From assembly GCF_003044445.1 (NCBI RefSeq), contig NZ_POWX01000001.1, positions 124,001-188,000 of the forward strand: a stretch of 64,000 nt of DNA, given 5' to 3'. Of the stretch, positions 1-6,913 are shown one piece after another (position 1 is the first letter of the stretch; each line of letters begins with the position of its first letter). Both the position numbers and the translations under genes were made by a program. Under the pieces are notes generated by a model, which saw nothing but the letters and a program-made list of their open reading frames with translations, was not told the origin of the DNA and searched no databases. The stretch comes from Neisseria mucosa (GTDB lineage: Bacteria > Pseudomonadota > Gammaproteobacteria > Burkholderiales > Neisseriaceae).

Positions 1-84
1 ACTGCCCGTATTCAGGAAAACCATATCCTGCTGATACACGCCATGTGCGACTGCATCGACTCCATGTTGCTTGAAGGAATGTAA
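1..84 (+). CDS. gmhA: SIS-domain phosphoheptose isomerase GmhA/DiaA family, 3' end only
   Basis: Only the last 27 codons and the TAA stop are in the window; the gene begins upstream. The tail has the RIQENHILLIHAMCDCID pattern typical of the C-terminal helix of the sedoheptulose-7-phosphate isomerase / DiaA family, which in enterobacteria reads RIQE/VQEVH followed by a hydrophobic helix. GmhA makes the first heptose precursor of LOS in the cytoplasm. DiaA paralogues bind DnaA, and so short a piece cannot separate the two. A dolP-type lipoprotein gene follows directly, as in the E. coli diaA-dolP and neisserial gmhA-GNA2091 orders. Confidence 0.75.
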   Translation, partial: TARIQENHILLIHAMCDCIDSMLLEGM

Positions 85-90
85 GCCTTT

Positions 91-123
91 TTTCAGACGA
101 CCTCTTTTAAAGGTCGTCTGAAA
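91..123. terminator. Inverted DUS pair after gmhA
   Basis: TTTCAGACGACCT and AGGTCGTCTGAAA form a 13-bp perfect stem with a 7-base loop. Each arm is the neisserial DNA uptake sequence of the mucosa dialect; inverted DUS pairs commonly act as transcription terminators in this genus. There is no T-run on the + side, so termination here would be weak. Confidence 0.55.
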
Positions 124-156
124 CATATCCGCCGAACTCATCATCAAGGAAAAAAT

Positions 157-768
157 ATGAACATCAAACGTCATACCGCACCCGTTCTGACCGCCCTCCT
201 CCTCAGCCTGACACTCAGCGGCTGTATCGGCGTACTCCTCGGCGGCGCGGCAGTCGGCACCAAATCCGCCGTCGACCGCCGTACCACAGGCGCGCAAACC
301 GACGACAACGTAATGGCGGTGCGCGTCGAAACCACTGCCCGCTCCTACCTGCGCCAAAACAACCAAGCGCACGGTTACACTCCCAAAATCAACGTTGTCG
401 GTTACAACCGCCACCTGCTGCTGCTCGGACAAGTTGCCACTGAAGGCGAAAAACAATTCGTCGAACAAATCGCCCGCGCCGAACAAGCCGCTGAAGGCGT
501 GTACAACTACATCACCGTTGCCTCCCAAGAACGCACCATCGGCGATGTAACCAACGACACATGGGGTACATCCAAAGTCCGCACGACACTTTTAGGCCTC
601 AAACCCGCCACACAGGCTCGTGTCAAAATTGTAACTTACGGCAACGTTACTTACGTCATGGGCGTACTGACACCCGAAGAGCAAGAGCAGGTAACCCGCC
701 GCGTCAGCACCACCGTGGGCGTGCAAAAAGTCGTTACCCTGTATCAAAACTACACCCAACCCGAATAA
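157..768 (+). CDS. dolP: BON-domain outer-membrane lipoprotein DolP (GNA2091/YraP homologue)
   Basis: This is a 203-residue lipoprotein with a type II signal peptide. The lipobox LSGC puts the lipidated cysteine at residue 23. A Gly-rich stretch follows, then two BON domains (about residues 48-117 and 126-198). The family sits on the inner face of the outer membrane, binds anionic phospholipid and supports envelope integrity and BAM function; the meningococcal homologue GNA2091 is a fusion partner in the 4CMenB vaccine. The start is supported by AAGGA 6 bases upstream of the ATG. The gmhA/diaA-dolP order is the conserved one. The length fits the family and nothing is truncated. Confidence 0.92.
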   Translation: MNIKRHTAPVLTALLLSLTLSGCIGVLLGGAAVGTKSAVDRRTTGAQTDDNVMAVRVETTARSYLRQNNQAHGYTPKINVVGYNRHLLLLGQVATEGEKQFVEQIARAEQAAEGVYNYITVASQERTIGDVTNDTWGTSKVRTTLLGLKPATQARVKIVTYGNVTYVMGVLTPEEQEQVTRRVSTTVGVQKVVTLYQNYTQPE

Positions 769-837
769 CACGGCTCTAATCCAGAGGGCGGGAACAACAT
801 CCCGCCCGTCCCCATCCACCTTTACACACATCGATCT

Positions 838-1449
838 ATGTCCAAAAAACAAAACGAATCTTTCCAACTCAAACCCAAACACCTTATCCGCGCCGCTCTC
901 GTCATCTCCATCATCGCCGTCGGCGCACTGATTGTCGGCATTATCGGTACGCTTAATACCAAACCCGACACAAGCAACACCCAATCCGCCCAACCCGCGC
1001 CCAAAGACGAAGGCGTGGAAGTTTGGCGTCCCAACGGCACCGTCGAACCCAAAAAAATCATAGCAGGCTCTGAAGACGAAACAAGCGAACAAGAAAAAAC
1101 CGCTTCTCAAAACCCCGTCATTCCGCCGCAAAACCAATCCGAAAAGCGCCGTGCCAAAGCACAGCCTGACGCTAAAAATAAAGATAAAAACAACGACCAG
1201 CACGACCAAACACCGCCCGCGCAGACAGAAACAGCGGAAATCAAAGCCAAACCTGCCCAAAGTACCCCTGCGGAGCAGCCACAGGCCCAAGCCCCTACCC
1301 AGCCTGCCAAAACCGAAGTACACGAAACAAAGGGCGAATCCAAACCCGCACCTCAACCCGCTCCCAAGCCGGCTCAGCCTAAACCCGCTCAACCTAAACC
1401 GGTTCAGCCCAAACCTCAGTCCAAAGATGTCATGGACAATCTGTTTTAA
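838..1449 (+). CDS. Membrane-anchored Pro/Lys/Ala-rich protein of unknown function
   Basis: A 203-residue protein that I do not recognise. A basic N-terminus is followed by one hydrophobic helix (about residues 19-44) without a clear cleavage site or lipobox, so it is probably a signal anchor with the rest in the periplasm. Residues 45-200 are low-complexity, rich in P, K, Q, A and E, and end in tandem PKPAQ/PKPVQ units (about 168-193). The layout is like the periplasm-spanning linkers of TonB- or FtsN-type proteins, but no globular C-terminal domain follows. It lies 69 bp after dolP on the same strand. No good ribosome binding site precedes the ATG, so coupling to dolP is possible. Confidence 0.7.
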   Translation: MSKKQNESFQLKPKHLIRAALVISIIAVGALIVGIIGTLNTKPDTSNTQSAQPAPKDEGVEVWRPNGTVEPKKIIAGSEDETSEQEKTASQNPVIPPQNQSEKRRAKAQPDAKNKDKNNDQHDQTPPAQTETAEIKAKPAQSTPAEQPQAQAPTQPAKTEVHETKGESKPAPQPAPKPAQPKPAQPKPVQPKPQSKDVMDNLF

Positions 1450-1503
1450 CCGGACAACCCGCCGGCCTGAGGTTGCCTTATCCGTAATCTGTATCCCCTT
1501 CCC

Positions 1504-1542
1504 TTTCAGACGACCTTTGTGCCGCAACAAGGTCGTCTGAAA
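1504..1542. terminator. Inverted DUS pair before map
   Basis: Complementary DUS arms at about 1504-1517 and 1529-1542 enclose a short loop. The pair lies between the Pro-rich protein gene and map, and may end the dolP transcript. Confidence 0.5.
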
Positions 1543-1558
1543 CCATCAAGGAAACAAC

Positions 1559-2338
1559 ATGAACGAAATCATCATCAAAACCCCTGAAGAAATCGAGAAA
1601 ATGCGCGAACTGGGCAAACTCGTCGCCGAAGCCCTCGACTACATCGGACAATTCGTCAAACCCGGCGTAACCACCAACGAAATCGACAAACTCGTTTACG
1701 ACTACCACGTCAACGTCCAAGGCGGCTATCCCGCCCCCCTGCACTACGGCAACCCGCCCTATCCCAAATCCTGCTGCACCTCCGTCAACCACGTCATCTG
1801 CCACGGCATCCCCGACGACAAGCCGCTCAAAGAAGGCGACATCATCAACATCGACCTGACCATCAAAAAAGACGGCTTCCACGGCGACTCCAGCCGCATG
1901 TTTACCGTCGGCAAAGTTTCCCCCATCGCCCAACGCCTGATTGACATTACCCACGAATCCATGATGGCGGGCATCGCCGCCGTCAAACCAGGCGCAACCT
2001 TGGGCGACATCGGCTACGCCTGCCAACAAGTTGCCGAAAACGCAGGCTATTCCGTCGTACAGGAATTTTGCGGCCACGGCATCGGACGCGGTTTCCACGA
2101 AGCCCCGCAAGTCCTGCACTACGGCAGAAAAGGACAAGGCGTCGTCCTGAAGCCCGGCATGATTTTCACCATTGAACCGATGATCAACCAAGGCAAACGC
2201 CACCTGCGCATCCTAAACGACGGCTGGACGGTCGTGACCAAAGACCGCTCCCTCTCTGCCCAATGGGAACATGAAGTTTTAGTGACAGAAACCGGCTACG
2301 AAATCCTGACCGTCAGCCCGGCTACCGGCAAACCCTAA
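1559..2338 (+). CDS. map: Type I methionine aminopeptidase
   Basis: A 259-residue cytosolic metalloprotease that removes the initiator methionine from new proteins. The pita-bread fold ligands are all visible: D99 (INIDLT), D110 (FHGDSS), H173 (GHGIGR), E206 (TIEP) and E237 (EHEV), with substrate His82. It lacks the N-terminal extension of type Ib/Ic enzymes. The length matches the E. coli enzyme (264). The AAGGAAACAAC ATG context supports the start. It converges on parA across a bidirectional DUS terminator. Confidence 0.97.
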   Translation: MNEIIIKTPEEIEKMRELGKLVAEALDYIGQFVKPGVTTNEIDKLVYDYHVNVQGGYPAPLHYGNPPYPKSCCTSVNHVICHGIPDDKPLKEGDIINIDLTIKKDGFHGDSSRMFTVGKVSPIAQRLIDITHESMMAGIAAVKPGATLGDIGYACQQVAENAGYSVVQEFCGHGIGRGFHEAPQVLHYGRKGQGVVLKPGMIFTIEPMINQGKRHLRILNDGWTVVTKDRSLSAQWEHEVLVTETGYEILTVSPATGKP

Positions 2339-2366
2339 TCTGCCAAAGCATCTCACTTTCAAAGCA

Positions 2367-2413
2367 AAAAGGTCGTCTGAAAACTTGGAAATCAAGTTTT
2401 CAGACGACCTTTC
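2367..2413. terminator. Bidirectional DUS terminator between map and parA
   Basis: An A-rich flank, AGGTCGTCTGAAAACTTG, a short loop, then the complementary arm and a T-rich flank. The stem has about 18 pairs. A-run and T-run flanks let it stop transcription from both converging genes. Confidence 0.75.
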
Positions 2414-2443
2414 AATCTTTCAGACTTTATCTTTCAAGCTCAA

Positions 2444-3214
2444 TCAACCTTTGGTGCGCTCCAACAGTTCTTCCGCCAAGGCGAGGTAGGCTTTGGTGCC
2501 TTTGGCGTTGGCGTCGTAGGCGAGTGCGGGCATACCGTGGCTGGGTGCTTCGGCGAGGCGGACGTTGCGGGGGATGACGGTTTGGAACATCAGGTTGCCG
2601 AAATGTTGGAAAAGCTGTTCGCTGACTTCGACGACGAGGCGGCTGCGGCTGTCGTAGAGGGTGCGGACGATACCGGTGATGTCGAGGCGCGGGTTGATTG
2701 CCTGACGGATTTTGCGCACGGTGGCAATGAGGTCGGAGATGCCTTCGAGGGCATAGTATTCGCACAACATGGGGACGATGACGCCGTTGGCGGCGACGAG
2801 TCCGTTGAGTGTGAGCAGGGTCAGCGAAGGTGGGCAGTCGATGAGGACGAAGTCGTAGTCGTTTTCGACGGTTTGCAGGGCGTTTTTGAGGCGGATTTCG
2901 CGGGCGATTTCTTGCACCAGCTCGATTTCGGCGCCGGCAAGCGCGCGGTTGGCGCCGAGTACGTCGTAGCTGCCGTCTCCGCTGCGGACGACGGCGGTTT
3001 TGATGTCGGTATCGCCCAATACGACTTGGTACACGCCTTCTTCGAGGCGGGCTTTGTCTATGCCGCTGCCTGTGGTGGCGTTGCCTTGCGGGTCGAGGTC
3101 GATGACGAGGACGCGTTTGCCTTTGGAGGCGAGCGATGCCGCGAGGTTGACGGTGGTGGTGGTTTTGCCGACGCCGCCTTTTTGGTTGGCGACGGCCAGG
3201 ATTTGTGCGCTCAT
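2444..3214 (-). CDS. parA: ParA/Soj family chromosome-partitioning ATPase
   Basis: A 256-residue ParA-type ATPase. It opens with the deviant Walker A motif KGGVGKTT (residues 12-19, signature Lys12 and Lys17). It then has the VLVIDLDPQGNATTGSGI segment typical of chromosomal Soj/ParA and the Walker B-like FVLIDCPPSL. It lacks the N-terminal HTH of plasmid SopA/ParA types. The family forms ATP-dependent dimers on DNA and moves ParB-parS complexes. No parB is in the window; the segment downstream is map, so its partner, if adjacent, would have to be elsewhere. The length fits the family. Confidence 0.93.
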   Translation of the reverse strand: MSAQILAVANQKGGVGKTTTTVNLAASLASKGKRVLVIDLDPQGNATTGSGIDKARLEEGVYQVVLGDTDIKTAVVRSGDGSYDVLGANRALAGAEIELVQEIAREIRLKNALQTVENDYDFVLIDCPPSLTLLTLNGLVAANGVIVPMLCEYYALEGISDLIATVRKIRQAINPRLDITGIVRTLYDSRSRLVVEVSEQLFQHFGNLMFQTVIPRNVRLAEAPSHGMPALAYDANAKGTKAYLALAEELLERTKG

Positions 3215-3310
3215 GTTTTTGCTGCTGTCGGATAGGTGAATGGCGGAATTTTAACGTTTTTTGCTTGAAATGGGTATAAGGTCGTCTGAAAAGGAGCTTC
3301 GGTGGGGAGA

Positions 3311-3351
3311 GGCATCGCAACGCCGTACTGGTTTAAATTTAATCCACTATA
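3311..3351. repeat. Truncated Correia element (one end only)
   Basis: GCAACGCCGTACTGG and the terminal TTTAATCCACTATA are the right end of a Correia element; the left part is missing. It lies between the parA start and the pdxA stop, right beside an inverted DUS pair. Confidence 0.75.
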
Positions 3352-3352
3352 A

Positions 3353-3393
3353 AAAGGTCGTCTGAAACGGAATCGGGTTTCAGACGACCTCTT
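3353..3393. terminator. DUS hairpin after pdxA
   Basis: AAAGGTCGTCTGAAAC and its complement, separated by about 7 bases, directly downstream of the pdxA stop on the minus strand. Confidence 0.65.
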
Positions 3394-3412
3394 TAACGGT
3401 ATTCCGTCTTGT

Positions 3413-4423
3413 TTAACGCTGTTTTTTGCGGATTTCCGCCGCCATTTCCAAAGCGGTGCGGACAGCTTCAATCAGGCTGCCGGAGGCGGCTTTGCCTGTT
3501 CCTGCCAAATCCAGCGCGGTACCGTGGTCAACGGAGGTACGGATAAACGGCAGTCCGAGCGTAATGTTGACGCCTTGCCCGAAACCGGCATATTTCAACG
3601 TCGGCAGACCTTGATCGTGATACATCGCCAAAACGGCATCGGCATCTTTCAGCAAAAACGGCTGAAACACCGTGTCTGCGGGATAAGGGCCGCTGACGTG
3701 TATGCCTTCGCTTCTGAGGCGGGCCAGCGCAGGGATGATGATGTCGGCTTCTTCGTGTCCCAAATGTCCGCCCTCACCTGCGTGCGGATTCAATCCGGTA
3801 ACCAGGATATGCGGTTGGGCAATGCTGAATTTGTCGCGCAAATCGGCGTTCAAAATACGGACGACGGACTCGACGAGTGGCTGCGTCACGGCATCAGCGA
3901 CCGCGCGCAGCGGCAAATGGGTCGTAACCAAAGCGACACGCAGCCCGCCGCCTGCCAACATCATGACGACTTGTTCCGTCTGACTTTTTTCGGCGAGGTA
4001 TTCGGTATGTCCGCTGAAAAATCCGCCACCCGCACCTGCATCGTTAATGATGCCTTTGTGTAGCGGCGCGGTTACCATGCCGTCGAATATGCCTTCGGTA
4101 ATGCCTTGATATGCCGTATCCAGCAGTTGCAAGACATAGCGCGCATTGGCGGGATTGAGCATGCCGGCTTCGCAAGGCGCGTCAAGCGGAATATGCAAAA
4201 CTTCCAATTCCCCATGGCACAACGGGGCTTTATCGGCATCACTAGGGACAAAATTCCGCAAGACAACGTTTTTGCCCAACATCTCCGCCCGCTGCACCAA
4301 TAGGTCTTTGTCGCCCAAAACGACGGGGCGGCACGGCAACTCAGCAAACGCCAAATCCAAACAAATATCGGGACCGATACCGGCAGGCTCGCCGGAGGTA
4401 ACTGCTAATACGGGAAGGGACAT
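3413..4423 (-). CDS. pdxA: 4-hydroxythreonine-4-phosphate dehydrogenase PdxA
   Basis: A 336-residue NAD-dependent dehydrogenase of pyridoxal 5'-phosphate synthesis, which gives the aminoketone used by PdxJ. The three metal-binding histidines are H169 (TTHLP), H214 (NPHAGE) and H269 (MYHDQG). The N-terminal VTSGEPAGIGP is the family signature. The start chosen is the internal ATG at 4423, 33 codons inside the longest open frame. It follows AAGGAAT at proper spacing and gives the normal length (E. coli 329). The extra upstream codons run through a DUS hairpin and are not expected to be translated. Confidence 0.95.
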   Translation of the reverse strand: MSLPVLAVTSGEPAGIGPDICLDLAFAELPCRPVVLGDKDLLVQRAEMLGKNVVLRNFVPSDADKAPLCHGELEVLHIPLDAPCEAGMLNPANARYVLQLLDTAYQGITEGIFDGMVTAPLHKGIINDAGAGGGFFSGHTEYLAEKSQTEQVVMMLAGGGLRVALVTTHLPLRAVADAVTQPLVESVVRILNADLRDKFSIAQPHILVTGLNPHAGEGGHLGHEEADIIIPALARLRSEGIHVSGPYPADTVFQPFLLKDADAVLAMYHDQGLPTLKYAGFGQGVNITLGLPFIRTSVDHGTALDLAGTGKAASGSLIEAVRTALEMAAEIRKKQR

Positions 4424-4445
4424 GATGCGATTCCTTAATCTGGAT

Positions 4446-4490
4446 AAAGGTCGTCTGAAAGTGGTTGATGGGGATTTCAGACGACCTTTG
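4446..4490. terminator. DUS hairpin upstream of pdxA
   Basis: Inverted DUS arms at 4448-4461 and 4475-4488 in the pdxA leader. On the minus strand it lies just before the ribosome binding site, so it would close transcripts entering from the repeat region. Confidence 0.5.
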
Positions 4491-4540
4491 TTTTCATCTT
4501 TGCAATGTAGGGCGGATTCCAATAAGACCCCGCCATCCCG

Positions 4541-4565
4541 TCATACCCACGCGCGGGAATGACGG
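4541..4565. repeat. Solo dRS3-like repeat, degenerate
   Basis: A CCCACGCGCGGGAATGACGG copy of the 20-bp dRS3 inverted repeat with a defective left arm. No second copy is nearby. Confidence 0.5.
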
Positions 4566-4604
4566 CAGAGTCCGTATCAAAAAACGAGTAGATCAACCTT
4601 ATTG

Positions 4605-4758
4605 TATAGTGGATTAAATTTAAATCAGGACAAGGCGACGAAGCCGCAGACAGTACAGATAGTACGGAACCGATTCACTTGGTGCTTCAGCACCTTAGAG
4701 AATCGTTCTCTTTGAGCTAAGGCGAGGCAACGCCGTACTGGTTTAAAGTTAATCCACT
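4605..4758. repeat. Full-length Correia element (CREE/NEMIS), end displaced by a MITE
   Basis: It begins TATAGTGGATTAAATTTAAA and carries the CAGGACAAGG segment, the central GAGAATCGTTCTC palindrome region found only in the long form, and ends AATCCACT. The last bases, ATA, are found again at 4946-4948 beyond an inserted element. At about 154 bp it is the long class, which contains an IHF site. Known properties of the family are outward promoters at the ends and RNase III cleavage when transcribed. Confidence 0.93.
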
Positions 4759-4940
4759 GAGACCTTTGCAATAACATAGGTTACTAAAATTTTATGTTCA
4801 ATCTCATTTTCAAAATTCAAATCCTTTCTGATTTTTCCTACTTTTTGCTCAATATTAGGAAGGTTTTAGTCAATTGAAAATTTTTTTGGCGCATTTTTAT
4901 GCGTAAAATTTCGTTAATAGACTATTTTTGCAAAGGTCTC
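4759..4940. mobile_element. 182-bp MITE with GAGACCTTTGCA terminal repeats inserted in a Correia element
   Basis: The left end reads GAGACCTTTGCAATAA, and the right end in complement reads GAGACCTTTGCAAAAATA, so the termini are inverted repeats of at least 13 bp. CCACT at 4754-4758 is repeated at 4941-4945 directly outside the ends. Removing the element plus one CCACT restores an intact Correia terminus (TTAATCCACTATA). The interior is AT-rich and has no transposase frame. The ends resemble those of neisserial IS5-family elements, which may supply transposase in trans; that assignment is from memory. Confidence 0.85.
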
Positions 4941-4998
4941 CCACTATATTATCGGGTTTCAGACGACCTCCCATCCCATCCAACCAAAGGAAACCCGC

Positions 4999-5130
4999 AT
5001 GAAAAAATTCTTCTTCCTCACCACCGCCCTCCTGCTCCTCAACGCCTGCGCCACCCAATCCGGACAAGGCAGCTCTGCACAAGTCTATGGTGAAATCAAA
5101 AGCGGCGTAGAAAGCAGCCACGTCCACTAA
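4999..5130 (+). CDS. Small putative lipoprotein (43 residues)
   Basis: The frame encodes 43 residues with a textbook lipoprotein signal. MKK is followed by a hydrophobic run and the lipobox LNAC with Cys17, then a short polar mature part rich in S, G and Q that ends SSHVH. AAAGGAAA lies about 6 bases before the ATG. The mature peptide would be only 27 residues, comparable to bacteriocin-release or entericidin-type lipoproteins, but I see no specific family motif. It is alone on the plus strand, about 50 bp downstream of the Correia/MITE composite, whose end may supply its promoter. Confidence 0.7.
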   Translation: MKKFFFLTTALLLLNACATQSGQGSSAQVYGEIKSGVESSHVH

Positions 5131-5228
5131 AGCGGGCGGAACAGCAGGCATTTGGTTCATTTAAAAAATGCCGCGCCCAAAATCATCTGTTCCTAAAATA
5201 CGCATGATCAACATCGTACCCACAAATC

Positions 5229-5274
5229 AAAAGGTCGTCTGAAACTTGGTTTCCCAGTTTTCAGACGACCTTTT
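5229..5274. terminator. DUS hairpin downstream of the small lipoprotein gene
   Basis: AAAAGGTCGTCTGAAACTTGG and a complementary arm ending in TTTT. The stem is about 17 bp with a short loop, with a T-run in the + direction. Confidence 0.7.
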
Positions 5275-5357
5275 CGATTAGATGGAAGACAGAATCTTGC
5301 GCCACCGCCATTCCCACGCCAAACGTGGAAAGGACAAGGCAAATGTTACGAAAACAA

Positions 5358-5401
5358 CGTCGTCTGAAACGGCAAACCTGCAAACTTTTCAGACGACCTT
5401 G
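5358..5401. terminator. DUS hairpin downstream of lpxA
   Basis: ACGTCGTCTGAAA paired with TTTTCAGACGACCTT; the left arm carries a variant base (ACG for AGG). It could end the bamA-lpxA transcript on the minus strand. Confidence 0.55.
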
Positions 5402-5475
5402 GTAAGGTTTGTCGGATCAAAAAACCGTCGTTAAAGCGGTCAGGTTTTCAGACGACCTTCAGGCAGATTTTGTCT

Positions 5476-6252
5476 TCAGCGGATAATCCCGCGCGTGGAT
5501 TGGGCGAAGAAGTCTTTGAACACCGCCAGCTCTGCCTGCGTTTCGGCGCGGCGGAGGATGTCGGCTTTGGCTTCTTCAAACGGAATGCCGCGGTGGTAGA
5601 TGGTTTTATACACATCTTTGACGGCGGAGATTTGCTCGGCGGTGAAGCCGTTGCGGCGCATACCTTCGCTGTTGATGCCTGCGGGTTCGGCGCGGTAGCC
5701 TGCTGCCATAAAGTACGGCGGTACGTCTTTGTGTACGCCTGCGGCGAAGGCGGTCATGGCGTAATCGCCGATTTGGCAGAACTGGAACACCAACGTGTAG
5801 CCGCCCAAGACGACGTAGTCGCCGATGGTAACGTGTCCGGCAAGCGAGGCGTTGTTGGCGAAGATGGTGTGGTTGCCGATGACGCAGTCGTGCGCGAGGT
5901 GGCAATACGCCATAATCCAGTTGTCGTCGCCGACGCGGGTTTCGCCGATGCCGGTTACCGTGCCGAGGTTGAAGGTGGTGAATTCGCGGATGGTGTTGCC
6001 GTTGCCGATAATCAGCTTGGTCGGCTCGTCGCGGTATTTTTTGTCCTGCGGGATTTCGCCGAGGCTGGCAAATTGGAAAATGCGGTTGTTTTCGCCGATG
6101 GTGGTATGACCGTTGATGACGGTATGCGGGCCGATTTCGGTGTTCGCGCCGATTTGGACGTTAGGGCCGATGACGGTGTACGCGCCGACTTTGACGCTGG
6201 AGTCGAGTTCGGCTTTGGGGTCAATAACGGCGGTCGGGTGGATGAGGGTCAT
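5476..6252 (-). CDS. lpxA: UDP-N-acetylglucosamine acyltransferase LpxA
   Basis: A 258-residue cytosolic homotrimer that catalyses the first step of lipid A synthesis, 3-O-acylation of UDP-GlcNAc from hydroxyacyl-ACP. Left-handed beta-helix hexapeptide repeats run from about residue 3 to 180 (for example IGPNVQIGANTEIG). The catalytic base is H121 in LAHDCVIGNH. The ATG at 6252 gives exactly the neisserial length. The longer upstream frame passes through a DUS hairpin and is rejected. It is the last gene of the envelope cluster. Neisserial LpxA prefers C12 hydroxyacyl chains, by family knowledge. Confidence 0.97.
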   Translation of the reverse strand: MTLIHPTAVIDPKAELDSSVKVGAYTVIGPNVQIGANTEIGPHTVINGHTTIGENNRIFQFASLGEIPQDKKYRDEPTKLIIGNGNTIREFTTFNLGTVTGIGETRVGDDNWIMAYCHLAHDCVIGNHTIFANNASLAGHVTIGDYVVLGGYTLVFQFCQIGDYAMTAFAAGVHKDVPPYFMAAGYRAEPAGINSEGMRRNGFTAEQISAVKDVYKTIYHRGIPFEEAKADILRRAETQAELAVFKDFFAQSTRGIIR

Positions 6253-6298
6253 GTTTTTCCTTTCCTGTCGTGTTGCCGCGAAGATGCGCGACGGCAAC

Positions 6299-6329
6299 AG
6301 GTCGTCTGAAACTTTCAGACGACCTTTTT
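6299..6329. terminator. DUS hairpin between fabZ and lpxA
   Basis: An almost loopless inverted DUS (AGGTCGTCTGAAA / TTTCAGACGACCT with a central C) lies in the fabZ-lpxA gap. Since lpxA depends on upstream transcription, read-through must be appreciable or lpxA needs its own promoter. Confidence 0.5.
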
Positions 6330-6337
6330 CTGAACAC

Positions 6338-6787
6338 TCAAACCACGCGTTTGGCACACATGATGATGGCTTCGACGGCGACTTGTCCGTCCACTTTGGC
6401 GACGGCGCTGAATTTGCCGATGCCGCGTTTGTTGGTCAGCAGCTCGACTTCGAAAACGAGTTGGTCGCCGGGGATGACTTGGCGTTTGAAACGGGCTTCG
6501 TCTATGCCGGCGAAGAAGAAGAATTCGTTTTCTTTGCGGCCGCCTTCGCTGAGGATGGCGAGTGTGCCGCAGGCTTGCGCCATGGCTTCGATGATGAGAA
6601 CGCCGGGCATGACGGGCAGGTCGGGGAAATGACCTTGGAACTGCGGCTCGTTCATGGTGACGTTTTTAATCGCGGTCAGGGTTTTCATGGACTCGAAGGC
6701 GGTAATGCGGTCGAGTTGCAAAAACGGGTAGCGGTGGGGAATGAGTTTTTGGATGTCTTTGGCTTCGATGGGGAGTTGTACGTCCAT
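6338..6787 (-). CDS. fabZ: 3-hydroxyacyl-ACP dehydratase FabZ
   Basis: A 149-residue hot-dog fold dehydratase of fatty acid elongation, working on short and medium 3-hydroxyacyl-ACPs. The catalytic pair is H53 (GHFPDLPVMPG) and E67 (IIEAMAQ). The ATG at 6787 is used because AAGGAAT precedes it at normal spacing and the product matches the standard FabZ length and N-terminus (MDVQLPIEAKDI). An upstream in-frame ATG would add 15 unconserved residues. It lies between lpxD and lpxA, the usual arrangement that balances lipid A against phospholipid acyl chains. Confidence 0.97.
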   Translation of the reverse strand: MDVQLPIEAKDIQKLIPHRYPFLQLDRITAFESMKTLTAIKNVTMNEPQFQGHFPDLPVMPGVLIIEAMAQACGTLAILSEGGRKENEFFFFAGIDEARFKRQVIPGDQLVFEVELLTNKRGIGKFSAVAKVDGQVAVEAIIMCAKRVV

Positions 6788-6913
6788 GTTCGTCGTATTC
6801 CTTGGTATTTCGGGTTGGCTGGGCAGTTTCATCGCGGGCGGGCTTTAAAACGGCAGAGCTTTGCCGCTTTGTTGGTATTTAAAGCGCATCCGCCATGCAA
6901 ACCGATTGTGGGA

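Larger units (their letters stand above)
5131..5475. other. Intergenic stretch with two DUS hairpins
   Basis: No further coding frame with a plausible start is visible. It holds two inverted DUS pairs (listed separately) and an additional single DUS at about 5446-5459 just before the lpxA stop. Confidence 0.6.

Noticed and set aside
1369..1420. PKPAQ codon repeats as a phase-variation tract
   Set aside because: The unit length is a multiple of three, so changes alter length but not frame. No long homopolymer or tetranucleotide tract typical of neisserial phase variation was seen in any coding start or promoter.
592..1530. A 312-codon minus-strand frame over dolP and the Pro-rich gene
   Set aside because: Low-complexity mirror of the Pro/Lys-rich coding repeats and of a DUS hairpin; the plus-strand genes have ribosome binding site and signal evidence.
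4759..4940. Small RNA or toxin gene in the AT-rich segment
   Set aside because: The terminal repeats and the target duplication explain the segment as a transposon without coding content.
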